DNA of 9,097 nt from assembly GCA_021151835.1 (NCBI GenBank), contig JAGKWO010000083.1:1-9097 (forward strand). Direction: 5' to 3'. Both the position numbers and the translations under genes were made by a program. Positions 1 to 7,827 of this stretch are shown here, one piece after another. The stretch comes from Gammaproteobacteria bacterium. Lineage in GTDB: Bacteria; Pseudomonadota; Gammaproteobacteria; Pseudomonadales; Cellvibrionaceae. The notes beneath the pieces are model-generated. The model had not been told where the DNA came from. It worked only from the letters and a program-made list of their open reading frames with translations, and ran no database searches. Each line of letters opens with the position of its first letter. Within the stretch, counting starts at the first letter, position 1.

Positions 1-1
1 C

Positions 2-640
2 AGCCAATTACTCGGGGAGGCAACAAACCTGGCATCCGGTGATCTTCGATTGTTGGAAATCATCGACAACCACAGTAAACGTGTTAACCAAATTATCGAA
101 AATATCTTGCAGCTTTCACGGCGCAAAAACGCCAAGCCTGAGCAAATCAATTTAAGTACCTGGTTACCCGCGTGGGTGAATGAATACAAAGCAAGCAAGC
201 CTAACGGTCACCAACTCAGCATTTCTGTCATAGAAAAAAATATTAGCGGCGCAGAGCAGGGATACGAGTATGACGACATCGAAACGACGGAAACACTGAC
301 AGCAAGGTTTGACACCAGCCAACTACAACAAGTACTCACTAACCTCATGGACAATGGCATTCGCCACGGAGGTCCCCGCTTGCGAATCGAAACGGGTGTA
401 GACATCACCCATCAGCAACCCTATATTCGCGTCATAGATGCGGGGCCGGGAATTAGCGCAGAAAACACCCGCCATTTATTTGAGCCCTTCTTTACCACGG
501 AAACCACGGGATCAGGCTTGGGTTTGTACATTTGCAAAGAGCTGTGCGAGGCCAACCAGGCCATGATTTCCTACACGCGCACCGAGGCGGGCGAAAGCTG
601 CTTCCACTTGCAACTCGCTCATCCGGAAAAATCAAATTAA
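2..640 (+). CDS. pilS: PilS sensor histidine kinase, C-terminal part (5' end outside window)
   Basis: This is the C-terminal 212 residues of a membrane sensor kinase that phosphorylates PilR. The frame is open from base 2, so the gene begins off the left edge. The first residues (SQLLGEATNL, then IIDNHSKRVNQIIENILQLSRR) match the end of a HisKA dimerisation helix just after the phospho-acceptor His, which is therefore not in view. The HATPase_c domain is complete: N-box with N114, D117 and N118 of the fragment, G1 box DAGPG (146-150), F box LFEPFFTT, and G2 box GSGLGL (170-175). It should be catalytically competent if the missing part is normal. An internal TTG at base 50 is not the true start, since the homology runs through it. 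pilR follows 20 nt downstream in the same direction, the standard pilSR arrangement, and this pairing is the main reason for choosing PilS over another NtrB-like kinase. Confidence 0.93.
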   Translation, partial: SQLLGEATNLASGDLRLLEIIDNHSKRVNQIIENILQLSRRKNAKPEQINLSTWLPAWVNEYKASKPNGHQLSISVIEKNISGAEQGYEYDDIETTETLTARFDTSQLQQVLTNLMDNGIRHGGPRLRIETGVDITHQQPYIRVIDAGPGISAENTRHLFEPFFTTETTGSGLGLYICKELCEANQAMISYTRTEAGESCFHLQLAHPEKSN

Positions 641-660
641 TAAAAAGAGATTATTAAGCC

Positions 661-2064
661 ATGACACAAAAACGCGCCCTTATTATTGATGACGAGCCGG
701 ATATCCGTGAGCTGCTGGAAATCACCCTGGGAAGAATGCATATTGATACACAAAGCGCCGCAAATATCGCACAAGCACTCCAATTACTGTCGCAAAACAG
801 CTACGACCTGTGCCTGACCGACATGCGCCTACCCGACGGCAACGGACTGCAAATTGTTGAACATATACAACAACACCATCCCCGATTACCGGTTGCCGTC
901 ATTACCGCCCATGGCAGTATAGATACCGCAATTGAATCCATGAAAGCCGGCGCATTTGATTTCATTTCTAAACCAGTCGATTTACCAACCCTGCGTAAAC
1001 TGGTGAACACCGCCATCGAGTCGAGTCAATTAATTCCACAGCCCATGCCCAGGTTGACGCCAATTATCGGCGAATCCAAAGCTATCCAGGATTTAATTCG
1101 CAGTATTGAAAAACTCGCTCGCTCACAAGCCCCGGTATATATCAGCGGCGAGTCCGGGTCCGGCAAGGAATTGGTGGCCCATTCCATTCACGACCTGGGT
1201 CCTCGCGCCAACAACCCTTTTATCGCAGTCAATTGCGGCGCTATTCCGCGCGAACTTATGGAGAGCGAATTTTTTGGCCACAAGAAAGGTAGCTTCACCG
1301 GCGCACACCAGGACAAAGTTGGTTTGTTCCAGGCTGCCGAAGGTGGAACCTTATTTTTTGATGAAGTCGCCGACTTACCGTTGGACATGCAAGTCAAATT
1401 GTTGCGCGCCATCCAGGAAAAATCCGTGCGCCCAGTCGGCGCCGCTGAAGAAATTGCCACGGATGTTCGCATCCTTTGCGCAACGCACAAAAACCTTGAG
1501 ATTGAAGTTAAGGAAGGTCGTTTTCGCCAGGATCTTTTCTACCGTTTGAACGTCATCCAACTCTCGGTAGCTCCCCTGCGTGAACGCCGTGAAGACATCC
1601 CATTGCTCACCCAACATTTATTGAGCAAGCTGGCAGCAGAAATTAACCTGCCCGCCCCCAAGCTTTCCGAAGCCGCCAAACGACGCCTTGATAACTATCA
1701 CTTCCCCGGCAATGTGCGTGAATTGGAAAATATCCTTGAGCGCGCGTTCACCCTCTGTGATAACGAAATCATCGACGCTGATGATTTACAGCTGCGCGAT
1801 GGCGGAGCGGTTAATCTTACTGAAAAAACCTATTCAACAAGCAAAGCCACCGGAGAATCCAAAAATCCCGGCAATGTCGACTACGCGGCACGCTGCGCCG
1901 AATACCCATCGCTGGATGATTATCTGCAAGATGTGGAAAAGGAAATACTATGCAACGCACTTGAACAAGCCAGGTGGAACAAAACCCTGGCTGCCAAGCA
2001 TTTGGGAATCAGCTTTCGCTCACTGAGGTACAGGCTGCAAAAGCTGGGATTGGATGATGAATGA
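661..2064 (+). CDS. pilR: PilR, sigma-54-dependent response regulator
   Basis: NtrC-family activator of 467 residues, close to the usual 445-470 for PilR. In relatives it receives phosphate from PilS and drives sigma-54 transcription of the major pilin gene. Receiver domain at about 1-120: acidic pocket D10/D11, phospho-acceptor D54, T82 and K104 all present. AAA+ domain at about 135-370: Walker A GESGSGKE (163-170), sigma-54 contact loop GSFTGA (210-215, the Ser variant I recall as typical of PilR), Walker B with D234-E235, and an arginine-rich stretch LRERRED. A Fis-type helix-turn-helix lies at about 434-467 (ARWNKTLAAKHLGIS, then SLRYRLQKLGL). The start is supported by a purine-rich AAAGAGA at 644-650, 10 nt upstream. 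The gene sits 20 nt after pilS and probably shares its transcript. Its stop codon lies inside a hairpin. No -24/-12 promoter for a PilR target is visible in the window. Confidence 0.96.
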   Translation: MTQKRALIIDDEPDIRELLEITLGRMHIDTQSAANIAQALQLLSQNSYDLCLTDMRLPDGNGLQIVEHIQQHHPRLPVAVITAHGSIDTAIESMKAGAFDFISKPVDLPTLRKLVNTAIESSQLIPQPMPRLTPIIGESKAIQDLIRSIEKLARSQAPVYISGESGSGKELVAHSIHDLGPRANNPFIAVNCGAIPRELMESEFFGHKKGSFTGAHQDKVGLFQAAEGGTLFFDEVADLPLDMQVKLLRAIQEKSVRPVGAAEEIATDVRILCATHKNLEIEVKEGRFRQDLFYRLNVIQLSVAPLRERREDIPLLTQHLLSKLAAEINLPAPKLSEAAKRRLDNYHFPGNVRELENILERAFTLCDNEIIDADDLQLRDGGAVNLTEKTYSTSKATGESKNPGNVDYAARCAEYPSLDDYLQDVEKEILCNALEQARWNKTLAAKHLGISFRSLRYRLQKLGLDDE

Positions 2065-2096
2065 TAAAACGGCTCATTTCGAGCCGCCTTATCATT
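2060..2096. terminator. Shared hairpin terminator between convergent pilR and pilE
   Basis: A two-tier inverted repeat. Outer arms aatgataa (2060-2067) and ttatcatt (2089-2096) pair over 8 bp. After a 2x2 internal mismatch (aa/cc), inner arms cggctc (2070-2075) and gagccg (2081-2086) pair over 6 bp around the loop atttc. Read on the minus strand, the inner hairpin is followed by TTTTAT, which suits intrinsic termination of the pilX-pilY1-pilE transcript. On the + strand the trailing sequence is CCTTATCATT, so termination of pilSR is probably weaker. The 5' arm overlaps the pilR stop codon (2062-2064). It starts 27 nt beyond the pilE stop. Confidence 0.8.
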
Positions 2097-2123
2097 CAAA
2101 CATGACCAATTCGCACGAGAAAA

Positions 2124-2543
2124 TCACCAACATCCGTCGGGCTTTTGAATGCCGGTATGTGTCAGAGTCAATTCGTTACAACCGTTAGATGTATCCTTTG
2201 TCTGCGGCGCCTTTATAGCCTCTGCCTTCAGGGTATAGGTGGTTGATTCAGAACCCGATGTATGCGAAACCGTTAATTTATAAAATCCTGAACCTCGCGT
2301 CACCATGCCACCATCATCAAGGTCTTTATAAACCGGGCAATTTACCTTGTCATTAAACTTGGCAAAAGACGTATAACAACGTTGCAACCGCTGCGCCACA
2401 TCCATTAGCTCTGTTTTAGCTTCGGCGCGATTGCTTTTACGTACCGACTCCATATAAGAAGGATATGCGATTCCCGCGATAATCCCGATGATTGCAACAA
2501 CAATCATCATCTCTATTAGCGTAAAACCTTTTGTCAATTTCAT
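2124..2543 (-). CDS. pilE: PilE-like type IV minor pilin
   Basis: Type IVa prepilin of 139 residues. The N-terminus has a six-residue leader ending in Lys-Gly, cut by prepilin peptidase before Phe7 (KG/FTLIEMMIVV). Glu11 is the conserved Glu5 of the mature protein, and residues 7-28 form the hydrophobic helix. The globular part has four cysteines (C56, C69, C122, C138). The C-terminal pair brackets a segment (NELTLTHTGIQ, then CW at the end) like the disulfide loop of PilE/ComP-type minor pilins. In Pseudomonas PilE connects the minor-pilin tip complex to the major pilin; that role is inferred here from sequence and position. It is the last gene of the operon, 12 nt after pilY1. No good Shine-Dalgarno precedes the ATG (only AGGT near the pilY1 stop), so translational coupling to pilY1 is plausible. 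A ComP-like DNA-uptake role is possible but cannot be settled from sequence alone. Confidence 0.92.
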   Translation of the reverse strand: MKLTKGFTLIEMMIVVAIIGIIAGIAYPSYMESVRKSNRAEAKTELMDVAQRLQRCYTSFAKFNDKVNCPVYKDLDDGGMVTRGSGFYKLTVSHTSGSESTTYTLKAEAIKAPQTKDTSNGCNELTLTHTGIQKPDGCW

Positions 2544-2555
2544 GTCGAAATTTAC

Positions 2556-5500
2556 CTATTGCAATTGTCGCCAGGATTGGCGTCCTTCCGATCCAGCGTC
2601 GTATTCTGCTTTGATATTGAGGAGGGTTGCATCCGTGCCACTACCTACAATAGCGCCTTTACCTGCCTCCCCCAACTGACCGAAGCCGACATCACCGAGA
2701 ACCAGAAAATCGCTCAGCGTATTATTGATCGGAGAGGGATTCCCCTTAGATTTATCGCCTACTGCTTTAACGGCCATTAACCAGCTACGGCCACCATACT
2801 GGCAGGATGAAGACGATGGAATTAATGTTGGAAATAACAGCCAATCCTGCAAAAGCAGCGCTTTTGTAGTGACCCGCTCTCCTGATGTATCACTAAAATC
2901 TAGTTTCCAACCATGCTGGGTCGTCCAATCAGGTGATACTGCTGGCAAGGCGACATCCTGATTCACCCTGCGTGAATTACTACCATCAGAATATGTTGTT
3001 GTTAAAGTTTTAGTGAATAACTGAGAGTATTCAACTTTGGCTCCTATATCCGCAATTGCATAGAAACTATGAATAGGGGTGGCAACAGCAGCGTTATCGC
3101 CTATATCAAAATATTTGCCCGTTCCGAAATAGACCATGACTTTGTTATCCTTCACTGCGTTAAGCCCCAATGTTGGTGCCGAGCTAATCGGCTGTGCATT
3201 ACCGTCTTTGTCTTTGGCAGTAAACAAGAGGTAATCGCTTTTCCATTTACTGGCGGCATCACCTGACAAGTCAAATCGCCACAGATTTCCATTAAGATCC
3301 CCTGCATAGGCAGCTTCAACTTGACCAACGATATTAGGTAGGAGCGCTGGAGCCGACAAACCTGTGCCGCTGCCTACATCCAAAATTTTGGTGTAGGTTG
3401 AGTTTTTGGGAGCCTCAACATCAACCACGAACAAACTGGAGTTAGTGTTACTGCCGCTGCCATTGCCAAAGATAACCGCCCAGCGCTTGTTTTTCATAGG
3501 AACAATTAGAGGCTTACCCATTACATAACCCAACTGAGGATAGTCCTTCTCGCTCAACTCCCACAAAACTTTTGGAGTATTGTCAGTCACATCTAGCGCG
3601 TAAACACCGCGCCCACCAGCACCTAAAGTACCGACGATAATGGTGCGCCACTCATTATTAACATAAACATCGCCTGCCGTTATCGGGCCATCGACAATAA
3701 ATTGGTGAGGGTTCTCGCGAGTGCCGTAATCACTCTGAGTAATAGTTGCCAATTTGGGAAAAGCAACGCCAGGGATATAGGCAAAGAGTTCCCTGAATAT
3801 TTTTGCACCTTCTGTTGGCGCTTGGAACGCGTGGACAGCACCATCATTTGCCCCAACAAATATCCGAGGCGCTTTTGCTTTTTTCAACTTCACATAATCT
3901 CGATACTTATCCCCACCATCCGGTAAACGGTTGTATCGAAAATCCCAAGCACCCACGTACTCTGGGCTGGAGTTAACAATATCCCCTAAAATAACACGAT
4001 CAGCACCTGTACCACGCTTGCGCAAACCGTCTGTATCAGTTTCATAAGTCGCGTTACCCAATAACCAATCAACTCGCTTTTGCGCGTTTGTATCGCTAGT
4101 TTCTCCTGCGAGCCTAAGAGCCATTTGTTGGCCGCCTGCACCTTGGGTTAAGTTAGCCCATGCAAAATCAACCAGAGAAGAGCCATTAAAGGTGTAAACC
4201 GTCCTGCCTGCTCCCGTGGTAGGCATACTTGCCGCGTTTTTTGTTGAGAAGCTAGGCGTGTTAGGCAGTGTTCCATTGGCGTTGAACTCATACACGTTCA
4301 ATTCACCACTCCAATCTTCACTATTAAACTGAGCTTGAAAAACGTAAGAGCCTTCAGATAGACGGGTTGAGTTGGTTGCGACTGCTGAGGCAGATCCCGT
4401 TGCTTTAGCAACGTCCCTGAAAGCACTGCGTAAGGATGCCTCTAACTTTCGCGGATCCGTTGCGAAGTAATATGATTCAAGGTCGCTAACTGTTTGCTTT
4501 TTAATTGCTGCAATTACCCTAGGGTCACGATAGTGATCCAGACGCTTTTCAGGATCATACGCAGTCTTGCCCAAAGTCGCTTCAACCAAACCATCACTAA
4601 ATCCACCCCATTTAGCAGCATAATACAAGGGGCTTTCGAGAAATTTTCCAGAAGAGGTACCCAATGGATAAGTACCATTGCTCTCTGTATCCCCGAGCTT
4701 ACAAGGCACCGCGTTACATTCGTACTGATCGAAAGACTCAATACCGCTATGGAAATGGGGGCCATCGTCTTTATCAGTACCGCCAATCACATAACCAAAT
4801 CCCATCTTATCTGGTGTAGATTCCGCCACCACTTTTGTCCTGACAATCACATTATTATTGGAAACCTCATATTTGATAATTCCCCACATATCCTGGTCGT
4901 AGTCACCACCTTGTTCACTGTCCTCCCAGTTAACATAAAGCAATCCTGAATTGAGGGTGCTAGTAAATGTTTGGGACAAAATCTTGAAATCAACAATGGC
5001 GCAATTGCCATTGATCGATATATTTTTACACGCAGGAAGAATGCTGACCGATTTACTTTTATCGGGAGTTTCAACTTCTACTTTAGGCAAGGCTGGAGCA
5101 AGAGCGACACCGAAAGTGCGCACTGTTTGCACGTCTTTCACACTGGGAAGTAAATCATTGGTACGCGCATAATAAGCTAACCCCGCAATGCCATAGCCTC
5201 CATCTAACCGGGGAGCGTCAGGGCAGGTACCACGTATTGCAGAAAGTGAGGTAAAGTCTTTTGCTGAACATAACCCCTCAGTACTTTCGCCAGCCGCTCC
5301 AGTAAAACCTACAAAGTATTTACCTGTTAAATTTTCGTGGTCTGCTGCGGCAATTTTATTGGTCCATGCATCCAAGGACTGGGCAGCATCAGAACCAGTA
5401 ATATCGGTCGATTTCGTTAGATCGTCGCCATCATAAGATGTGGTAGAAGCATTAAACTGAAGTACGTTAAGAGGTGCACAGAAATTGCTATTGGATACGG

Positions 5501-6956
5501 GGGCAGCTCCCCAAGACACTCCGGTCAACCCAGCTATTTTATCATTACCTGACACCGAAAAATCTGAGTTAGCAGACTTTCCGAGTAGATAACGTAACGA
5601 CTCCAAGTAAATTTCAGCTTGAGGATTACCCCAGTTTGTGCATGAACCATTTGAAAATAGATTTTTCCCCCACGAACAATTATCCCCGGAGCCAGAGTTA
5701 TAAGTCCCGTCACTATAGGTGTATCCGTAAGGCCTCAGTAAGTTGAGCGTTTTGAGAATGCCGTTTACCTGCGATGTCACACCGTTTACGGTGACTGTTT
5801 TAAATCTTCCATCGGAGTCAGCATTTACTTCCGACATCATGTTGCCAACCGTTTTGCGCAACACCCCGCCAGATTTATTCTTCTGATAGGATCCAGTGAG
5901 CAACCCGAAATTAATTTTTGAGTTAACGGCTTGATTGCGAATCTCACCAAATTCTTGCAACAAACCTTGAGGCTTTTTGTGGTTACTTTGGGGATACTTA
6001 AAGCAATTGGACTCCTCCAAGCCTGCCACACACACCTTTACTCGAACATTGAGATCATTATTTCCATCCAATTTGAGCTTGTTAGCATCAATAGGACTAT
6101 CCCTGTAAGCCTCTACCGCTGTAAAAGCAAAGTTGTTGCCATTAACCCCCCTATCAGATTCAGATATTTCCGAGCGCCACCTACATTGCCAACGCTCATT
6201 GCTCGCCCAAAATGTATGATTACCTTTTGCCAATCGCATCAGCGGAGGGCTGGTCACATCCTGGGAAGACCCGGAACCAGCCGTCGTATTGCAAATGGTA
6301 AAACCAGAGCTAGTGATCGTTACATCATTGCCATTTACTTTTTTCGTCCAACTCCCCTGCACATCGCTTGCCTTGAATGGGGTCACGCCTTCCAATTCAG
6401 CATTAGTGCCATTGTAATATTTAGCAAAAGAGTGAGCATCGTGCGGCAGGTATGCCCGCTCCAATACTGTTTCAGAGCTAGTATCGGTTGAGCGTAAACC
6501 ACCATATAAAATTTTACGGATTGAATCCATTCGTGTCATAGTGGCCCAGTTTAGGAAATTACCACTCCATTTGCCTACACAGTAACGGGTTGTGACATCA
6601 ACAGCACCCGTAGGTTCGAAGCGTTCATTAGCATACTGGTAACATTTTCCGCTATCAAAATATCCATAATAATTATAACTATGCTTATAGGTAAGCTCAG
6701 GAATCTTATCGCCATCCAAGTCTGAATAATCATCATAGACTTTATAATAAAGCTGGTGATCTTTCGACATATTAAGCATCATAATTGGCACAACAGGATT
6801 TGAAAGAAATAACGGATCTTGCGAAGGTGCAGCAGCAGTCGCTGTATGGGTAATAGCCATTGCAAAAAATGCTGATAATGTGCCAACCATTACCTGGCGC
6901 AAAGGAAACCAACTGGTACCGGCGATAAAAATATTGGTAAATTGACGAGCTGACAT
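2556..6956 (-). CDS. pilY1: PilY1, type IV pilus tip adhesin / biogenesis factor
   Basis: Large secreted protein of 1466 residues, longer than the roughly 1160 residues of Pseudomonas aeruginosa PilY1. A signal peptide (basic start, hydrophobic 20-36, cleavage near ATAAA at 39-43) sends it to the periplasm. The N-terminal part carries the family blocks NPVVPIMMLNMSKDHQLYYK, an acidic loop D79-L-D-G-D-K-I-P-E87, and YYGYFDS. A middle block GGDYDQDMWG (DYDQDMWG at 685-692) is highly characteristic of PilY1, as is KATGSASAVATNSTRLSEGS. The C-terminal beta-propeller (Neisseria PilC/PilY1 type) runs from about GDIVNSSPEYVG (991) and includes YAGDLNGN (1217-1224). Just before it, the usual Asp-rich calcium loop is replaced by LPNIVGQVEA. 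The frame is intact over 4.4 kb. A clear GGAGG supports the start. It follows pilX by 12 nt and precedes pilE by 12 nt. Expected role: tip adhesin that, with minor pilins, primes pilus assembly and counters retraction. Confidence 0.96.
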   Translation of the reverse strand: MSARQFTNIFIAGTSWFPLRQVMVGTLSAFFAMAITHTATAAAPSQDPLFLSNPVVPIMMLNMSKDHQLYYKVYDDYSDLDGDKIPELTYKHSYNYYGYFDSGKCYQYANERFEPTGAVDVTTRYCVGKWSGNFLNWATMTRMDSIRKILYGGLRSTDTSSETVLERAYLPHDAHSFAKYYNGTNAELEGVTPFKASDVQGSWTKKVNGNDVTITSSGFTICNTTAGSGSSQDVTSPPLMRLAKGNHTFWASNERWQCRWRSEISESDRGVNGNNFAFTAVEAYRDSPIDANKLKLDGNNDLNVRVKVCVAGLEESNCFKYPQSNHKKPQGLLQEFGEIRNQAVNSKINFGLLTGSYQKNKSGGVLRKTVGNMMSEVNADSDGRFKTVTVNGVTSQVNGILKTLNLLRPYGYTYSDGTYNSGSGDNCSWGKNLFSNGSCTNWGNPQAEIYLESLRYLLGKSANSDFSVSGNDKIAGLTGVSWGAAPVSNSNFCAPLNVLQFNASTTSYDGDDLTKSTDITGSDAAQSLDAWTNKIAAADHENLTGKYFVGFTGAAGESTEGLCSAKDFTSLSAIRGTCPDAPRLDGGYGIAGLAYYARTNDLLPSVKDVQTVRTFGVALAPALPKVEVETPDKSKSVSILPACKNISINGNCAIVDFKILSQTFTSTLNSGLLYVNWEDSEQGGDYDQDMWGIIKYEVSNNNVIVRTKVVAESTPDKMGFGYVIGGTDKDDGPHFHSGIESFDQYECNAVPCKLGDTESNGTYPLGTSSGKFLESPLYYAAKWGGFSDGLVEATLGKTAYDPEKRLDHYRDPRVIAAIKKQTVSDLESYYFATDPRKLEASLRSAFRDVAKATGSASAVATNSTRLSEGSYVFQAQFNSEDWSGELNVYEFNANGTLPNTPSFSTKNAASMPTTGAGRTVYTFNGSSLVDFAWANLTQGAGGQQMALRLAGETSDTNAQKRVDWLLGNATYETDTDGLRKRGTGADRVILGDIVNSSPEYVGAWDFRYNRLPDGGDKYRDYVKLKKAKAPRIFVGANDGAVHAFQAPTEGAKIFRELFAYIPGVAFPKLATITQSDYGTRENPHQFIVDGPITAGDVYVNNEWRTIIVGTLGAGGRGVYALDVTDNTPKVLWELSEKDYPQLGYVMGKPLIVPMKNKRWAVIFGNGSGSNTNSSLFVVDVEAPKNSTYTKILDVGSGTGLSAPALLPNIVGQVEAAYAGDLNGNLWRFDLSGDAASKWKSDYLLFTAKDKDGNAQPISSAPTLGLNAVKDNKVMVYFGTGKYFDIGDNAAVATPIHSFYAIADIGAKVEYSQLFTKTLTTTYSDGSNSRRVNQDVALPAVSPDWTTQHGWKLDFSDTSGERVTTKALLLQDWLLFPTLIPSSSSCQYGGRSWLMAVKAVGDKSKGNPSPINNTLSDFLVLGDVGFGQLGEAGKGAIVGSGTDATLLNIKAEYDAGSEGRQSWRQLQ

Positions 6957-6962
6957 AGTTGG

Positions 6963-6967
6963 CCTCC
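6963..6967 (-). promoter_or_regulatory. Ribosome binding site of pilY1
   Basis: The minus strand reads GGAGG followed by six bases and the ATG at 6956. This near-consensus Shine-Dalgarno fixes the pilY1 start and lies in the 12-nt gap just after the pilX stop codon (6969-6971). Confidence 0.85.
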
Positions 6968-6968
6968 G

Positions 6969-7547
6969 CTACTTAAACCGACGTTTGTAACCTGATTGCA
7001 CAATAACTTCTGCATCAGGACTGATACCAACCCCTCTTGCAGTAACCCGATACGGAATTGCATCACCGGTTGTCATCATGCCGCCTACATCAATAGCACT
7101 TCCTTCAGCGGCAGCGCTTGCCCCCATATCCATTTCCAATTCCTCTAGCAGATAGCTAGGTTTACCGGCAACATCTTTAATTGTTAACGTGCTTTCCTTT
7201 GCTATCTGCTTCCATTTTTCGGGCGTCACAAATAAAACTGAATTTTTAGGGGTAGCACTCAAATCCAAACAGGTACCTGCGCCAGGTGCACAAGCAAAAG
7301 TAGGCAATGTGTTATTAGCAGGTGATAAAATAATTTCTCCTTCACGCAGAGCTGATTCGGCAGCCTGAAATGCGACATTTCGATCCCGCATATTTCCCGC
7401 CATACTTTCTTGTAGCCCAGAACCACGAATGGCAGACAGACTCACAATTGTAATTAGCAATACCATAACCAAACCAACAATCAGCACTACCCCTCTCTGC
7501 GATGCAGGCAAGGATGCAGGTATCCGATAAATATACATGTCGCCCAT
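6969..7547 (-). CDS. pilX: PilX, type IV minor pilin
   Basis: Minor pilin of 192 residues (PilX N-terminal family). A 19-residue leader ends QRG, and prepilin cleavage is expected between G19 and V20, followed by a hydrophobic helix VVLIVGLVMVLLITIVSLSA. Position 5 of the mature protein is Val24, not Glu, as is common for PilX. The diagnostic block LQESMAGNMRDRNVAFQAAE follows directly. Two cysteines (C86, C93) may form a disulfide. I chose the ATG at 7547 because AAGGTG lies about 6-8 nt upstream and it gives a 10-nt gap to the pilW stop. An in-frame ATG at 7538 is a possible alternative, and one at 7631 would overlap pilW coding sequence. In Pseudomonas PilX joins PilV, PilW and PilY1 in the tip complex that primes assembly, and it sits directly before pilY1 here as there. 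Confidence 0.92.
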   Translation of the reverse strand: MGDMYIYRIPASLPASQRGVVLIVGLVMVLLITIVSLSAIRGSGLQESMAGNMRDRNVAFQAAESALREGEIILSPANNTLPTFACAPGAGTCLDLSATPKNSVLFVTPEKWKQIAKESTLTIKDVAGKPSYLLEELEMDMGASAAAEGSAIDVGGMMTTGDAIPYRVTARGVGISPDAEVIVQSGYKRRFK

Positions 7548-7557
7548 TCCTGTCACC

Positions 7558-7827
7558 TTATTGGATATTAGTTGCACGGCTACGTATGCCGATGGTAGAT
7601 GTGAACACTTGTCGAAGATATCTATCCCCATCAGCAGGCGTCACCTCAGCACCGGCAAACATGTAAGGTTGCTTCGCCTCAACAATATTATTTTCCATGC
7701 TTCTTACCACAAGCTCTAAACGCACTGAGTGAACCCTCGGCCACTCTGTCGCCAGTAAATCTCCAGCCAAACGATAATTACTGTTATCAAACGTCGCATA
7801 AGTTATACGCATTTGCTCAACGCCTTC
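7558..7827 (-). CDS. pilW: PilW C-terminal fragment (5' part missing, joined to foreign sequence)
   Basis: About 84-89 residues matching the C-terminal end of the minor pilin PilW. Visible family features are a GVEQMRITY strand, then ATEWPRVHSVRLELVVRS, a QPYMFAGAEVTPADG segment, and the terminal RQVFTSTIGIRSR, which corresponds to the R-R-x-F-x-T-T-x-x-L-R-N-R ending of PilW proteins. The prepilin leader, hydrophobic helix and most of the globular domain are absent, because upstream of about 7827 the frame encodes an unrelated BatA-like protein. Position supports the call: it ends 10 nt before pilX, exactly where pilW lies in the fimU-pilV-pilW-pilX-pilY1-pilE order. As it stands, this fragment could not be processed or assembled as a pilin. 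In the real genome pilW is presumably intact. Confidence 0.85.
   Translation of the reverse strand, partial: EGVEQMRITYATFDNSNYRLAGDLLATEWPRVHSVRLELVVRSMENNIVEAKQPYMFAGAEVTPADGDRYLRQVFTSTIGIRSRATNIQ
7813..7827 (-). other. Chimeric junction between BatA-like and PilW coding sequence
   Basis: The minus strand here encodes E379-G-V-E-Q383 of the apparent 467-codon ORF. Upstream residues (NANLIVLE) fit the BatA-like family and downstream residues (MRITYATF) fit PilW. The EGVEQ segment itself fits both, so the exact crossover cannot be placed more finely than roughly these 15 bases. The reading frame is kept across it, which hides the joint from simple gene calling. Confidence 0.75.

Noticed and set aside
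50..640. A short stand-alone kinase protein starting at the TTG at base 50.
   Set aside because: The frame is open to the left edge and the residues before the TTG match the PilS dimerisation helix, so this is a cut gene and not a short one.
1288..1305. GSFTGA instead of GAFTGA in the sigma-54 contact loop of PilR as a defect.
   Set aside because: From memory of the family, the Ser variant is the normal form in PilR proteins, so it is not a sign of lost function.
1106..1549. Open frame of 147 codons inside pilR in another frame.
   Set aside because: The PilR frame here carries Walker A, GSFTGA and Walker B, so this frame is an overlap artefact.
4494..4949. Plus-strand open frame of 151 codons inside pilY1.
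   Set aside because: It is antisense to conserved PilY1 coding sequence, shows no recognisable domain and has no ribosome binding site that I can see. It is a shadow frame.
5931..6491. Plus-strand open frame of 186 codons inside pilY1.
   Set aside because: It is antisense to PilY1 and its protein has no recognisable family features. The length is within what a 4.4-kb gene gives by chance.
7548..7631. A longer PilX starting at the upstream ATG (7631), adding 28 residues.
   Set aside because: The extra residues overlap the PilW coding end in another frame and show no pilin character. The ATG at 7547 has a ribosome binding site and a normal leader length.
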